A stretch of 48,180 nt of DNA, taken from Porticoccaceae bacterium. GTDB lineage: Bacteria; Pseudomonadota; Gammaproteobacteria; Pseudomonadales; Porticoccaceae. The stretch is from positions 1-48,180 of the forward strand of contig JAQXEN010000075.1 in the NCBI GenBank assembly GCA_029250825.1. The letters run 5' to 3'. The notes below the pieces were generated by a model. It was not told the origin of the DNA and searched no databases. It saw only the letters and a program-made list of their open reading frames with translations. The position numbers were made by a program, and so were the translations under genes. Position 1 is the stretch's first letter. Each line of letters starts with the position of its first letter. Below are positions 8,414 to 16,521 of the stretch, piece by piece.

Positions 8414-9501
8414 GTGCTCAGATCTACCATTTGGCCACTGCCACTGCCACTGAGCCCTTCGCAAGCAGAGGGCCGCCGCGCATTGAGCACATCGAGCTTT
8501 TCTAGCGTCAGGCCAAAGCGCTGTAATTCGTATTGCAGTTCACTGGCAGCTTCACGGGCGCGATCTGCAACATCGACACGGGGCGCCCACATCACCATTT
8601 GAATACTCGCCGCCGACTGCAATGTGGTTTTCAACCACAACTCACCCAGACTGGGGGATTCCGTGTGCAGATTGATAATCCACTCTTGATCCTCAGCGGC
8701 TGAATTGGAGGCCTCACGATAAAGCTCTATTTCCACCGCATTGGCATCCATAAAAGGCAGCACAAAACTATAGCTCAACTCTCTCGACTGTTGCGCCTGA
8801 AGACTCTCCAACTGCTTGCTTTCCACTTCATCTATAGCGCCCTTAAGCTCTGCACCAATGGCACTCTGCAGCGGTGCATTGCGCAGCAAGCTGCGCAACA
8901 GCTGTTTCAGATCAGGTCCCTGCCTGACCACCCCACTGGCAAGTAACTGTTCACCAAATAGACCAGAGTTACTTAAACCGCGCTTAACCGACATTGGTGA
9001 AAGCTTTTCCATTGAGAGCTTTGCCATGGGGAGCTTTGCCATAGAGAGCATCAGGCTGGCGCGCAACTGCTCGCTGCCACCGAGCTGAGCGGCAAGCGCC
9101 TCTATGCCACCAGACTTAAACAGGCCGGCCAAAACCGAGGGCTGATCTGGGCGATGCATAAGCTGCAAAAGTGCAGGTGAAGGGATTGCCGGAGGCGTAT
9201 TTCCAGGCGAAGTTGTCAGGCCTCTAATAGGCACCAGAGAGCGACCAAAAATACTGCTGTCGACGCGAAAGTCTAATTTGTCACCGAGCTTAAAACGACT
9301 ACTGCCGGGCCACTCTAACTCTTTATTGTTGATCAACAATTTCAGCAGATCGCCGCGGGCTGCAATCACCCCCTGAACAATCTGGCCATCTTTTAGTCCT
9401 AGGTCTTTAGCTGCCTGTTGAGTCAACTGAATCGCGGCTGAGCCCTCCAAAAAAATCGGCGTGGGTCGCGCGGTTAAGTTGATCAGCTCGGGACCTAGCA
9501 C
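8410..9501 (-). CDS. FliK-like hook-length control domain protein (second FliK)
   Basis: A 363-aa protein with a C-terminal FliK/Flg_hook-type domain (about residues 270-345, including LGELWLKTTLQSA and RAREAASELQYELQRFGLTL). The region before it is Leu/Gln/Ser-rich and holds three near-identical pentapeptides (LPMAK/LSMEK type). The canonical fliK lies elsewhere (26.9 kb), so this is a paralogue. The start is GTG at 9501, with AGG eight bases upstream. Its partner is the FlhB C-terminal protein, mirroring the FliK-FlhB substrate-switch pair. It starts immediately after the terminator of the flgP-flgT operon. A role in switching or in a YlqG-like function is inferred. Confidence 0.8.
   Translation of the reverse strand: MLGPELINLTARPTPIFLEGSAAIQLTQQAAKDLGLKDGQIVQGVIAARGDLLKLLINNKELEWPGSSRFKLGDKLDFRVDSSIFGRSLVPIRGLTTSPGNTPPAIPSPALLQLMHRPDQPSVLAGLFKSGGIEALAAQLGGSEQLRASLMLSMAKLPMAKLSMEKLSPMSVKRGLSNSGLFGEQLLASGVVRQGPDLKQLLRSLLRNAPLQSAIGAELKGAIDEVESKQLESLQAQQSRELSYSFVLPFMDANAVEIELYREASNSAAEDQEWIINLHTESPSLGELWLKTTLQSAASIQMVMWAPRVDVADRAREAASELQYELQRFGLTLEKLDVLNARRPSACEGLSGSGSGQMVDLST
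9002..9046. repeat. Three 15-bp tandem repeats inside the second fliK
   Basis: Three adjacent units of the form AGCTTTGCCATGGGG/AGCTTTGCCATAGAG/AGCTTTTCCATTGAG encode repeated (L/S)(P/S)M(A/E)K pentapeptides in the FliK-like protein. In-frame repeats of this kind can vary in copy number and so change the length of a ruler-type protein. Confidence 0.75.
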
Positions 9502-9521
9502 TGGATTAACCTGTTAGTGGA

Positions 9522-9557
9522 AAATTATTTTAAAAGGCTGCTCGTAACTGGCAGCCT
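9522..9557 (-). terminator. Rho-independent terminator after the flgP-flgT-LysM operon
   Basis: On the minus strand AGGCTGC and GCAGCCT form a 7-bp stem around a 9-base loop and are followed by a T-rich tail. It lies just after the LysM gene and just before the second fliK gene, separating the two units. Confidence 0.75.
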
Positions 9558-9576
9558 GCAACTGAATGCAAGAACC

Positions 9577-10053
9577 CTAGGGATACTTTACCCAACTGAC
9601 TCGATCATTGGGCTTGAACTTTTTCTGATTGGCTTGCTTGATAAACACCACATTGTGTATATCGTCGGCTCCGGGCAATCTCAAGCGCTTGCCTGAGTAC
9701 ATCCAGTTGGGGTTGCTGCGTTTAAATGCATGGGGATTAGCCTTGACCAAAGCCTGTCGCAAAATGGCTTTTTTAACCGGCATATTGGGCAGCATACGCA
9801 ACAGAATCATATCCACAGTGTCGCCAGGACGGGTTGTGTAATAGCCGTCTTTTGATGGGTTTTTTGCCAACTTTGGCTCTAGACGCTGCACATCTTTCAT
9901 CAGTTGGGCTAGAGCTCGCTCAGCACTGACCGGGGCGGCTTGGCTGACATTACTCAGCAGGCACAGGGCGATCACTACTGCCGACCAGCCTTTTATAGTG
10001 CTGCAAATACTCAGACTAAAATTCTGACTAAAATTGTGCATAAAATTGTGCAT
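9577..10053 (-). CDS. Periplasmic protein with FimV-type LysM domain
   Basis: A 158-aa protein read from the ATG at 10053, which has AGGA at correct spacing; an upstream TTG is possible but poorer. It begins with two MHNF repeats and a signal peptide ending near SNVSQA-AP. The body carries a single LysM-like domain: YYTTRPGDTVDMILLRMLPN at about residues 72-91, then a segment (ALVKANPHAFKRSNPNWM) leading to SGKRLRLP. This is the form seen in the N-terminus of FimV/HubP polar proteins. LysM domains bind peptidoglycan. It is the third gene after flgP and flgT, so a role in anchoring the H-ring to the cell wall is plausible but inferred. FlgO is absent from this position. Confidence 0.75.
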   Translation of the reverse strand: MHNFMHNFSQNFSLSICSTIKGWSAVVIALCLLSNVSQAAPVSAERALAQLMKDVQRLEPKLAKNPSKDGYYTTRPGDTVDMILLRMLPNMPVKKAILRQALVKANPHAFKRSNPNWMYSGKRLRLPGADDIHNVVFIKQANQKKFKPNDRVSWVKYP

Positions 10054-10091
10054 AGTATCTTTCCTAACCTTTGCCTTCAGTTTCAACTTAC

Positions 10092-11279
10092 TTAAAAATA
10101 AATTGCCACATATTGATTAAAATTATGCCTCTCAGCACGGCTATCACCCTGACCAGCAGTCACCACCAGTGTCGCTGCGTGGGAGTCTACTCTCTCCACT
10201 CGCGTTAAAACCAGCTTCTCAATATCATCCAGACTAGCCCCGCCACCGCTGATCTGCGGCGTCGGACTGAGCAAGAACTGATCGCCAACCTGAACCCCGG
10301 CTACACTGCCCCCATTAATCCGCAAGCTAACATCAGCGTCGAGATCTACTTCTACTGGCATGCTGTTGATTACATGGTAGAAATCAGGCCGACACTCCAG
10401 GCTCTTATCCATCTGATCGACAAAACGCCGCACCGAGCTGGTCAGCTGCTCGAGCAGTTTATTTGGCAGCTGGGTTTTACTGTAGCCACGGTGCATATTT
10501 GGGTAGTCAATGTCAGCTGTCTCAACAGCAATCGTAGTGCCGAGAACTGGATCAAAAAGCCGCAACTCTAAGGCCAAAACTTTCTTGGGCCAAGACTCTC
10601 GAGCCGCTAGGGCTGGAATCTGAGCGCGGCTCCAGCGCAGCGCACTGTCGCTCTGAGCGACGAGGAAGCGCTGTACTCCGCCAATATTTTTACCAAAATC
10701 TGGCTGCGCTTGCTGCAGCCGCAGCTGAATTTCAAAGGGCGGTTGATTGCCGCCCGAGGCCGCCATTTTGTGATGATAGCTGCTATTAAACTGCTGTCGC
10801 GGCGCCACCGCCCAGGCCGCTGTGCGCGATAATGACTGAGTCAAAATCTGTTGCGCCAAAGTACTTAACTCGCTGAGATAATGATCGCCAAAACGCAGGT
10901 CTTGAACGCCCTGGAGAACACCGATCCGCGCCTCTCGCCGCAGACCGGGACGCGCCACCGAGCAAGTACTGGCCGACAGTGTTGCCTCAATATTGGCACT
11001 GCTCAAGCCTGCCTCTTCAAGATAGGAGAGCACCCGCACACCGCGCACCCGCGATTGACTGGTCAACAGTGATGACTCATGCAGGACACCGCGCTCATCG
11101 AGATAGGCGCTGCTGGCCAGGCGCACTTCGGAACCGAGACTCAAGTCTATCAATGCTTGCTTGATCGCCTCAAGACGCTGATCTGCCTCTATGGCCAGCG
11201 CTCCTTGAGCGGCGCTCAGCAGCAGCGACCACAAAAGCCAGCTACGCCACGGACCAGTATTTGAACAAAACCATTTCAT
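10092..11279 (-). CDS. flgT: Flagellar H-ring protein FlgT
   Basis: FlgT (395 aa) is a periplasmic component of the H-ring around the LP-ring in sodium-driven polar flagella such as that of Vibrio, where it helps place MotX/MotY. The protein has a signal peptide ending near LSAAQGALA and the FlgT N-terminal domain (IEADQRLEAIKQALIDLSLG; RVRGVRVLSYLEEAG). A middle domain follows with a long Gln-rich segment, and the C-terminal domain includes NGGSVAGVQVGDQFLLSP. Length agrees with Vibrio FlgT (about 380 aa). It is in one operon with flgP upstream and the LysM gene downstream, driven by a FliA-type promoter at 11.9 kb. Confidence 0.88.
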   Translation of the reverse strand: MKWFCSNTGPWRSWLLWSLLLSAAQGALAIEADQRLEAIKQALIDLSLGSEVRLASSAYLDERGVLHESSLLTSQSRVRGVRVLSYLEEAGLSSANIEATLSASTCSVARPGLRREARIGVLQGVQDLRFGDHYLSELSTLAQQILTQSLSRTAAWAVAPRQQFNSSYHHKMAASGGNQPPFEIQLRLQQAQPDFGKNIGGVQRFLVAQSDSALRWSRAQIPALAARESWPKKVLALELRLFDPVLGTTIAVETADIDYPNMHRGYSKTQLPNKLLEQLTSSVRRFVDQMDKSLECRPDFYHVINSMPVEVDLDADVSLRINGGSVAGVQVGDQFLLSPTPQISGGGASLDDIEKLVLTRVERVDSHAATLVVTAGQGDSRAERHNFNQYVAIYF

Positions 11280-11316
11280 CTCAGCTATCTCTCAGCGCAA
11301 CCTTTAAGCGCAAACT

Positions 11317-11793
11317 TTAAGCGCCGGAGCGCGTGGTCATCTGGTCTAAATAGAGAACTCGCAGATCATTCACAATATCGCGATCGAGAGACATAGTAAC
11401 TTCGTAAGTGTCCTCTCCCACTGGCGTGATACTCACCAGATATGCGCCGTAGATGACCCCCTGAACACGGGCACGGAAAGTATCGCTCTCAACCACCATT
11501 TGGCCCACCGTGGTGTTGGCATCCAGATACTGGCCGTAGACCTGTTCCATCAGTGAGCGGTAAGCGTCTAGTTTTGAAGCCCTTATGGACAGCAGTCGCT
11601 GCTGCGCAGGATTATCATGGGGCTGAACGCTTATCACCGCGTAACCAGTAGCAACTATATTGCCTTTTTCGCCGACCAGTGTCTGGACCACAGCGGCATT
11701 GTAGTCATCCATAGTCAGCGCGCAGCCTGTCGAGAGCATTACCAAGCTCCCCAGAATAATGATTTTCAAACGTTTAATAATAAAATTGTTCAT
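11317..11793 (-). CDS. flgP: Flagellar outer-membrane lipoprotein FlgP
   Basis: FlgP (158 aa) is an outer-membrane lipoprotein of the basal disk/H-ring in Vibrio and Campylobacter. The lipobox MLSTGC puts the lipidated Cys at residue 24. The rest matches the LPP20/FlgP family: IVATGYAVISVQ, then RASKLDAYRSLMEQVYGQYL and VQGVIYGAYLVSITP. It is the first gene of flgP-flgT-LysM. A FliA-type promoter lies about 110 bases upstream. It is divergent from flhA. Confidence 0.9.
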   Translation of the reverse strand: MNNFIIKRLKIIILGSLVMLSTGCALTMDDYNAAVVQTLVGEKGNIVATGYAVISVQPHDNPAQQRLLSIRASKLDAYRSLMEQVYGQYLDANTTVGQMVVESDTFRARVQGVIYGAYLVSITPVGEDTYEVTMSLDRDIVNDLRVLYLDQMTTRSGA

Positions 11794-11904
11794 GGTAAAT
11801 CCCGCTATAGCTTTTTTGATTATTGGCTAAATATTCTGACTACCACGCCAGCTCAGGCACTGGATCCACAGTCGACAGATGAAATTCATGTTTCTCTCCC
11901 TCTA

Positions 11905-11931
11905 ACATCGGCAGTTCGGCGCCAGCCTTTA
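11905..11931 (-). promoter_or_regulatory. Sigma-28 (FliA) promoter for flgP-flgT-LysM
   Basis: On the minus strand TAAA at 11931, a 15-base spacer and GCCGATGT match FliA consensus in both boxes and spacing; the -35 extends to TAAAG. It would give a leader of about 100 bases before flgP. This places H-ring genes in the late, FliA-dependent class. Confidence 0.65.
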
Positions 11932-12022
11932 GATGCATAAGATATTAAATACACTGCCGGAAGTTGCGGCAACAGACGTTATTAATCTCGCCAAGCAGAC
12001 TAATTAGGCGGCATGCAGTCTA

Positions 12023-12038
12023 TGGCACAGATATTGCT
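12023..12038 (+). promoter_or_regulatory. Sigma-54 promoter for flhA-flhF-flhG-fliA
   Basis: TGGCACAGATATTGCT matches the -24/-12 consensus with GG-N10-GC spacing, on the same strand as flhA and about 73 bases before its ATG. Sigma-54 control of flhA-flhF-fleN-fliA is established in Pseudomonas and Vibrio. Confidence 0.85.
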
Positions 12039-12110
12039 AACCATGGGTAAGGGCGGCAAATTCCCAATTACTCAAAAAGTTAACTTACTGTTTTAGATAG
12101 GTTTTATTTA

Positions 12111-14216
12111 ATGGCTTCAGCAATACTGTCAAACATACGTCAGGATATGTCGAGAATCGAACTCTCGAGCCTGGGCGTTCCAGCGCTGGTACTGCTGATT
12201 ATCTCGATGCTGATTCTGCCCTTGCCGGCTTTTTTATTAGATTTCCTGTTTACCTTTAATATTATTATCGGCCTAGTAATCATCATGGTCGCCATCAATA
12301 GCTCCAAGCCTCTCGACTTTTCATCCTTTCCATCGATCCTGCTGTTGGCCACCATGTTGCGGCTTGGACTCAATGTTGCCTCGACGCGACTGGTCTTGGT
12401 CAAAGGTCACGAGGGTCCAGATTCTGCCGGCAAGGTTATTGAAGCCTTTGGCGAATTCGTTATCGCCGGCAACTATTTAGTCGGTTTTATTATCTTTTCG
12501 ATTTTAATGATCATTAACTTTATCGTTGTCACCAAAGGTGCTGGGCGAGTATCCGAGGTCATAGCTCGCTTTACCCTCGATGCCATGCCCGGCAAACAGA
12601 TGGCCATTGATGCGGACCTAAACGCCGGCGTTATTGATCAGGAGACAGCCAAGTTTCGGCGCGAAGAGATTACTCAGGAATCAGACTTTTTCGGTTCTAT
12701 GGACGGCGCCTCGAAATTTGTTCGCGGTGACGCCATCGCTGGCCTACTGATTCTAATTATTAATATTGTTGGCGGTCTGATTATCGGTATCGGCCAACAC
12801 GATCTGACATTCTCCGAGGCTGGCCGCATCTATGTGCTGCTGACTATTGGTGATGGTCTGGTTGCGCAGATTCCGTCGCTGCTGCTGTCACTCGCCACCG
12901 CCATTATTGTCACTCGAGTCACCACCTCAGAATCAATGTCTGACCAGGCCAAGACTCAGCTCAATAATCCCATGGCCTTCTTTGTTGCCTCTGGTATTTT
13001 AATTCTTCTCGGCCTAGTTCCGGGGATGCCCCATCTGATGTTTTTAAGCCTCGGCGCTGGCTCTGCTGTACTCGCATACACCCTTGCTCAGAGCGCTCAA
13101 AAGCGCGAGCTGACCGTTACCATGGATGCTGCCACCATCGAGACCGCAAAGGCCAATACTGAAGAGTTGGGCTGGGACGATGTGGATCAAGTTGACCTTG
13201 TAGGCTTGGATATTGGCTACGGACTTATCCCTCTTGTGAATGCAGATGCCGGCGGCCAACTTTTAACCAGAGTCAAAGGTGTACGCAAAAAGCTCTCGGC
13301 TGAACTGGGCTTTTTGATCCAGCCGATTCGTATTCGCGACAATTTAGATCTGGCACCAGATGTCTATCACATAGTGATGAACGGCGTAGTGCGAGGCAAA
13401 GGCGAAATTAAAGTAGGTCGGGAAATGGCTATTAACCCCGGCCAGGTGCACGGCAAGTTGGAGGGCACAGCCACCAAAGAGCCGGCCTTTGGCTTAGATG
13501 CAATATGGATCGACCCGAGCCAGCGCGACTATGCTCGAACTCTGGGCTATACCGTTGTCGACTCGGCCACGGCCATTGCCACCCACCTCAATACATTGCT
13601 GCGCGGCAATTCTTCAGAGTTACTCAGCCATGATGAAACCCAGCAGCTGCTCGACAAAGTCGCGGCGCGAGCGCCTAAATTAGTCGAAGACCTGGTGCCC
13701 GGAAAACTGCCTTTGGCGACCATTACCAAAGTGCTACAAAATATTCTCGATGAGTCTGTCTCGGTGCGCGATATGCGCACCATTATTGAAGTGCTCTCCA
13801 CCGAGAGCGGCCGCACTCAGGATGCGGACGAGTTAACCGCAGCAGTGCGACCACGACTCGGGCGCATGATTGTGCAGGGCCTGGTGGAGATTAATGACAG
13901 CTTGCCAGTGATCACACTGGAGCCCTCTCTCGAGCAAATGCTGCATAACGTATTGCAGCAAAGCAGCACTAATCAGGGTTTGATTATTGAGCCAAAGCTG
14001 GCCGAGGGGCTGTTTAAGGCCCTCGCTGAGAACACTCAGGAAGTTGAAAATCAAGGACTCCCGGCAGTGCTGGTAGTGTCGCCGGGAATACGCCCCTGGC
14101 TGTCAAAAATTATTCGTCACAGACTGACAGATCTCACGGTTCTCTCCTACAGCGAGATACCTGAAGATCAGTCGGTAAAGGTTGTGGCCACAGTCAGTAT
14201 TGATGAAGAGAATTAA
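12111..14216 (+). CDS. flhA: Flagellar export gate protein FlhA
   Basis: FlhA (701 aa) is the major export-gate membrane protein of the flagellar type III system and couples proton or sodium flow to export. The N-terminal half has about eight membrane segments. The FHIPEP signature is present around residues 147-170 (RVSEVIARFTLDAMPGKQ). The C-terminal cytoplasmic domain that docks chaperone-substrate complexes follows from about residue 340, with the family end region LTDLTVLSYSEIPEDQSVK. Length is typical (about 690-710 aa). It starts the flhA-flhF-flhG-fliA unit behind a sigma-54 element. Confidence 0.97.
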   Translation: MASAILSNIRQDMSRIELSSLGVPALVLLIISMLILPLPAFLLDFLFTFNIIIGLVIIMVAINSSKPLDFSSFPSILLLATMLRLGLNVASTRLVLVKGHEGPDSAGKVIEAFGEFVIAGNYLVGFIIFSILMIINFIVVTKGAGRVSEVIARFTLDAMPGKQMAIDADLNAGVIDQETAKFRREEITQESDFFGSMDGASKFVRGDAIAGLLILIINIVGGLIIGIGQHDLTFSEAGRIYVLLTIGDGLVAQIPSLLLSLATAIIVTRVTTSESMSDQAKTQLNNPMAFFVASGILILLGLVPGMPHLMFLSLGAGSAVLAYTLAQSAQKRELTVTMDAATIETAKANTEELGWDDVDQVDLVGLDIGYGLIPLVNADAGGQLLTRVKGVRKKLSAELGFLIQPIRIRDNLDLAPDVYHIVMNGVVRGKGEIKVGREMAINPGQVHGKLEGTATKEPAFGLDAIWIDPSQRDYARTLGYTVVDSATAIATHLNTLLRGNSSELLSHDETQQLLDKVAARAPKLVEDLVPGKLPLATITKVLQNILDESVSVRDMRTIIEVLSTESGRTQDADELTAAVRPRLGRMIVQGLVEINDSLPVITLEPSLEQMLHNVLQQSSTNQGLIIEPKLAEGLFKALAENTQEVENQGLPAVLVVSPGIRPWLSKIIRHRLTDLTVLSYSEIPEDQSVKVVATVSIDEEN

Positions 14217-14247
14217 TATCCACCATTTAAGACAGGGTAATTGAGCA

Positions 14248-15546
14248 ATGGAACTACAACGAATTTTAGCCCGCGATACACGCAGCGCTATGGAGCAGGT
14301 TTTCAACCTTTACGGCGATGACGCAATGATCGTTGCTAACAATCGAGTGAAGGGTCAAACTGAAATCATTGTTGCTATGGATCTGGTGTCCGAGGTTAAA
14401 GCCGCTTTGATTAAACCCCTTGAAGCGGCCAGTCAGGATCAAAGTGCCAGCCAATTTGGTCAACTGATCGAGGCTCACATGCAGGTTAAGTCCGAGGACC
14501 AAAGAGCGGACATCTCGGACCATAGCGAGATTAGTTTCGGCACCGCTTTCGAGCCTTTTAGTGCGGCAACTGCAATCTCGAAGAAGCCTGCTCTAGATCC
14601 GCTAGTAACAGCGTCACTGGAGAATGTCAGCAACGCCCTAAATGGTGAAAACTATAAAGAGGCTGCTGACAGAGAGTATTTAAAGGCACGGGAAATCGTT
14701 GATCTGGTGAAGCAGGAACTCAGTCTGATGCGCGATGACTACAAGCTGTCCCAGCACAAAGACTCCTGGACGGGCAAGTTAGCAGTCAGTGACGAGATGG
14801 CGCCGCTAGTTGAAGCCTTTAATGAAACCGGCATGCCCTTGGGTATGCGCGAGTCAGTGATTGAAGTGATCAATCAAAGCAGCTCATTGGCCGATGCCAT
14901 CGACCAGATTAGCAGCGCTATCGGCGATGAAATAGACCATGTAGATCTACTTGATAACCTGCAGGGCGTGCATATTATTGCCGGCAGTTCAGGTTCTGGA
15001 AAAAGCATGATGGCCGGCCGACTGGCCAAGCAGATGGCTCAGCAGTACGGCGCAGATGATGTCGCGCTAATTAGTTATAACGACCAGCGCATTGGCGCTT
15101 GGGCACAGACCCAACTGATTGGCTCACAGGCCGGTGTCGACACGTTTCGTGCCAACTCAGCTGAAATACTGACCCAGCTGATGAGCGAACTAAGTGCCCG
15201 AAAACTGGTTCTTATTGATACCTCAGGTGTGGATGTTGAAACCCACCTTAACGCCCTTAGCGCAGCCCTGCCCGAGGCGCAAAAACACTTGCTATTAGCG
15301 GCAGATGCCTCTGAAGCCTCAGCTAAACGACAGCTAAAAAACGGCACTCTACAATGGGACTCGGTGATGCTTTCTCGGTTTGATGGCGACGTACATCCCT
15401 GGGCCATTATCTACTTATTGCTCCAGTATGCGGTGCCTCTCTCAGTATCCGCTGTAGAGCCCAACATCACTGGTAAAGTGTTGCCTTTAGATGGATTTAA
15501 ACTAGCGGAGCAGGCTCTTTCGCAACTGCCTATCCATTTAGTTTGA
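14248..15546 (+). CDS. flhF: FlhF, polar flagellum placement SRP-type GTPase, with divergent G motifs
   Basis: FlhF recruits the first flagellar parts to the cell pole. Identity rests on position between flhA and flhG, size (432 aa), the FlhF N-terminus (a helix starting MELQRILARDT, then the GDDAMIVANNRVKG segment) and an NG-type domain from about residue 180. The GTPase motifs depart from the usual ones: G1 is GSSGSGKS (about residues 247-254) instead of GPTGVGKTTT, the DTAG motif is DTSG (about residue 323), and the TKLD guanine-specificity motif is replaced by SRFD (about residue 375). The P-loop lysine is kept. Nucleotide binding is possible but its specificity and turnover are open. Confidence 0.85.
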   Translation: MELQRILARDTRSAMEQVFNLYGDDAMIVANNRVKGQTEIIVAMDLVSEVKAALIKPLEAASQDQSASQFGQLIEAHMQVKSEDQRADISDHSEISFGTAFEPFSAATAISKKPALDPLVTASLENVSNALNGENYKEAADREYLKAREIVDLVKQELSLMRDDYKLSQHKDSWTGKLAVSDEMAPLVEAFNETGMPLGMRESVIEVINQSSSLADAIDQISSAIGDEIDHVDLLDNLQGVHIIAGSSGSGKSMMAGRLAKQMAQQYGADDVALISYNDQRIGAWAQTQLIGSQAGVDTFRANSAEILTQLMSELSARKLVLIDTSGVDVETHLNALSAALPEAQKHLLLAADASEASAKRQLKNGTLQWDSVMLSRFDGDVHPWAIIYLLLQYAVPLSVSAVEPNITGKVLPLDGFKLAEQALSQLPIHLV

Positions 15547-15691
15547 CTAGGTATGGGCGATCAACGAGAATGGTTCAGAGGTGGGTTCCAAAATCATCCA
15601 CAATAAGCCCGTTTTAATGCGGTGCCCAAAGGCCAAATAGCCTTTATTAGAAGCATGAAATTAATAGCTCGAGACATAGTCATAAAAATTT

Positions 15692-16519
15692 ATGAATAAA
15701 CCGGCTACACAAATTATCGGCGTTGCCAGCGGAAAAGGCGGTGTCGGCAAAACAACAGTCTCCGTCAACCTGGCGGTGAAGTTGGCTTCGCTCGGCAAAA
15801 AAGTGATGATTTTTGATGCCGACTTGGGGCTGGCGAACGCTCAGTTGGCGCTGGGTATTCGTGCACCGTTTAATTTCAGCCATGTTATCTCCGGCGAAAA
15901 AACCCTCAGCGAAGTGATTGTCGAAGGTCCCTCTGGGGTAAAACTGGTGCCTGGCGCCAGCGGTATTCAGCGCATGGCTGCGCTCGGGCCTCAAGAGACT
16001 GCTGGCATCATTCAGGTTTTTTCTGAGATTGAAGATGATCTCGACTATTTAATTGTCGATGTTGCCGCCGGGTTATCGGATGCTGTGATGGCGTTTATGA
16101 GCGCCTGCCAGCACAGAATTGTCGTGGTAAAGAATGAGCCCTATTCAATCGCCGATGCCTACAGCACTATTAAAGTGATGATTCAGGAATACAAACTTGA
16201 TCATATTCATCTGCTGCCAAACGGCGTGGAATCCCAGCGCGAAGGTGAGCGACTCTTCACCAGCATAAATACCGTGGTGCAAAATTTTCTCGACGGGCAG
16301 ATTAAATATCTCCACTCCATCAGCGCCGACAGCATGGTCACGCAAGCCATGAAAGCCTCGCAGCCACTGGTTAACCATTCTCCTGCATCTGTTGCCGCAC
16401 GGGACTTTAGTGCGCTGGCAAAGAAAGTCATGCTGCTCGAACAAAATGTTCCACTGAATGGCAATATTCAGTTTTTTGTTGAGCGTGTTGCAGCGCAGAT
16501 GGCGTCTAAGGTCTCATAG
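15692..16519 (+). CDS. flhG: FlhG/FleN, flagellar number regulator (MinD-like ATPase)
   Basis: FlhG (275 aa) is a MinD/ParA-type ATPase that limits flagellar number, antagonising FlhF and, in pseudomonads and vibrios, the FleQ/FlrA activator. The deviant Walker A SGKGGVGKTT starts at residue 13, the switch I region is IFDADLGLANAQLALG and Walker B-like sequence is DYLIVDVAAGLSD. The C-terminal membrane-targeting helix is suggested by FFVERVAAQMASKV. A stop codon lies three codons before the ATG, so the protein truly starts six residues before the first beta strand and lacks the DQAxxLR helix that activates FlhF in several species. No clear SD precedes the ATG. fliA begins two bases after its stop. 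Confidence 0.93.
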   Translation: MNKPATQIIGVASGKGGVGKTTVSVNLAVKLASLGKKVMIFDADLGLANAQLALGIRAPFNFSHVISGEKTLSEVIVEGPSGVKLVPGASGIQRMAALGPQETAGIIQVFSEIEDDLDYLIVDVAAGLSDAVMAFMSACQHRIVVVKNEPYSIADAYSTIKVMIQEYKLDHIHLLPNGVESQREGERLFTSINTVVQNFLDGQIKYLHSISADSMVTQAMKASQPLVNHSPASVAARDFSALAKKVMLLEQNVPLNGNIQFFVERVAAQMASKVS

Positions 16520-16521
16520 CT

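Larger units (their letters stand above)
11794..12110. other. flgP/flhA divergent spacer (317 bases)
   Basis: No credible gene. It contains a FliA-type promoter facing flgP (11905-11931), a sigma-54 promoter facing flhA (12023-12038) and an 11-bp palindrome GTTGC-G-GCAAC at 11963-11973 between them, a possible site for a regulator serving either gene. Confidence 0.6.

Noticed and set aside
15628-15645. Hairpin AAAGGC-CAAATA-GCCTTT between flhF and flhG as a terminator
   Set aside because: The stem is short and followed by ATTAG instead of a T-run. flhF-flhG are normally co-transcribed.
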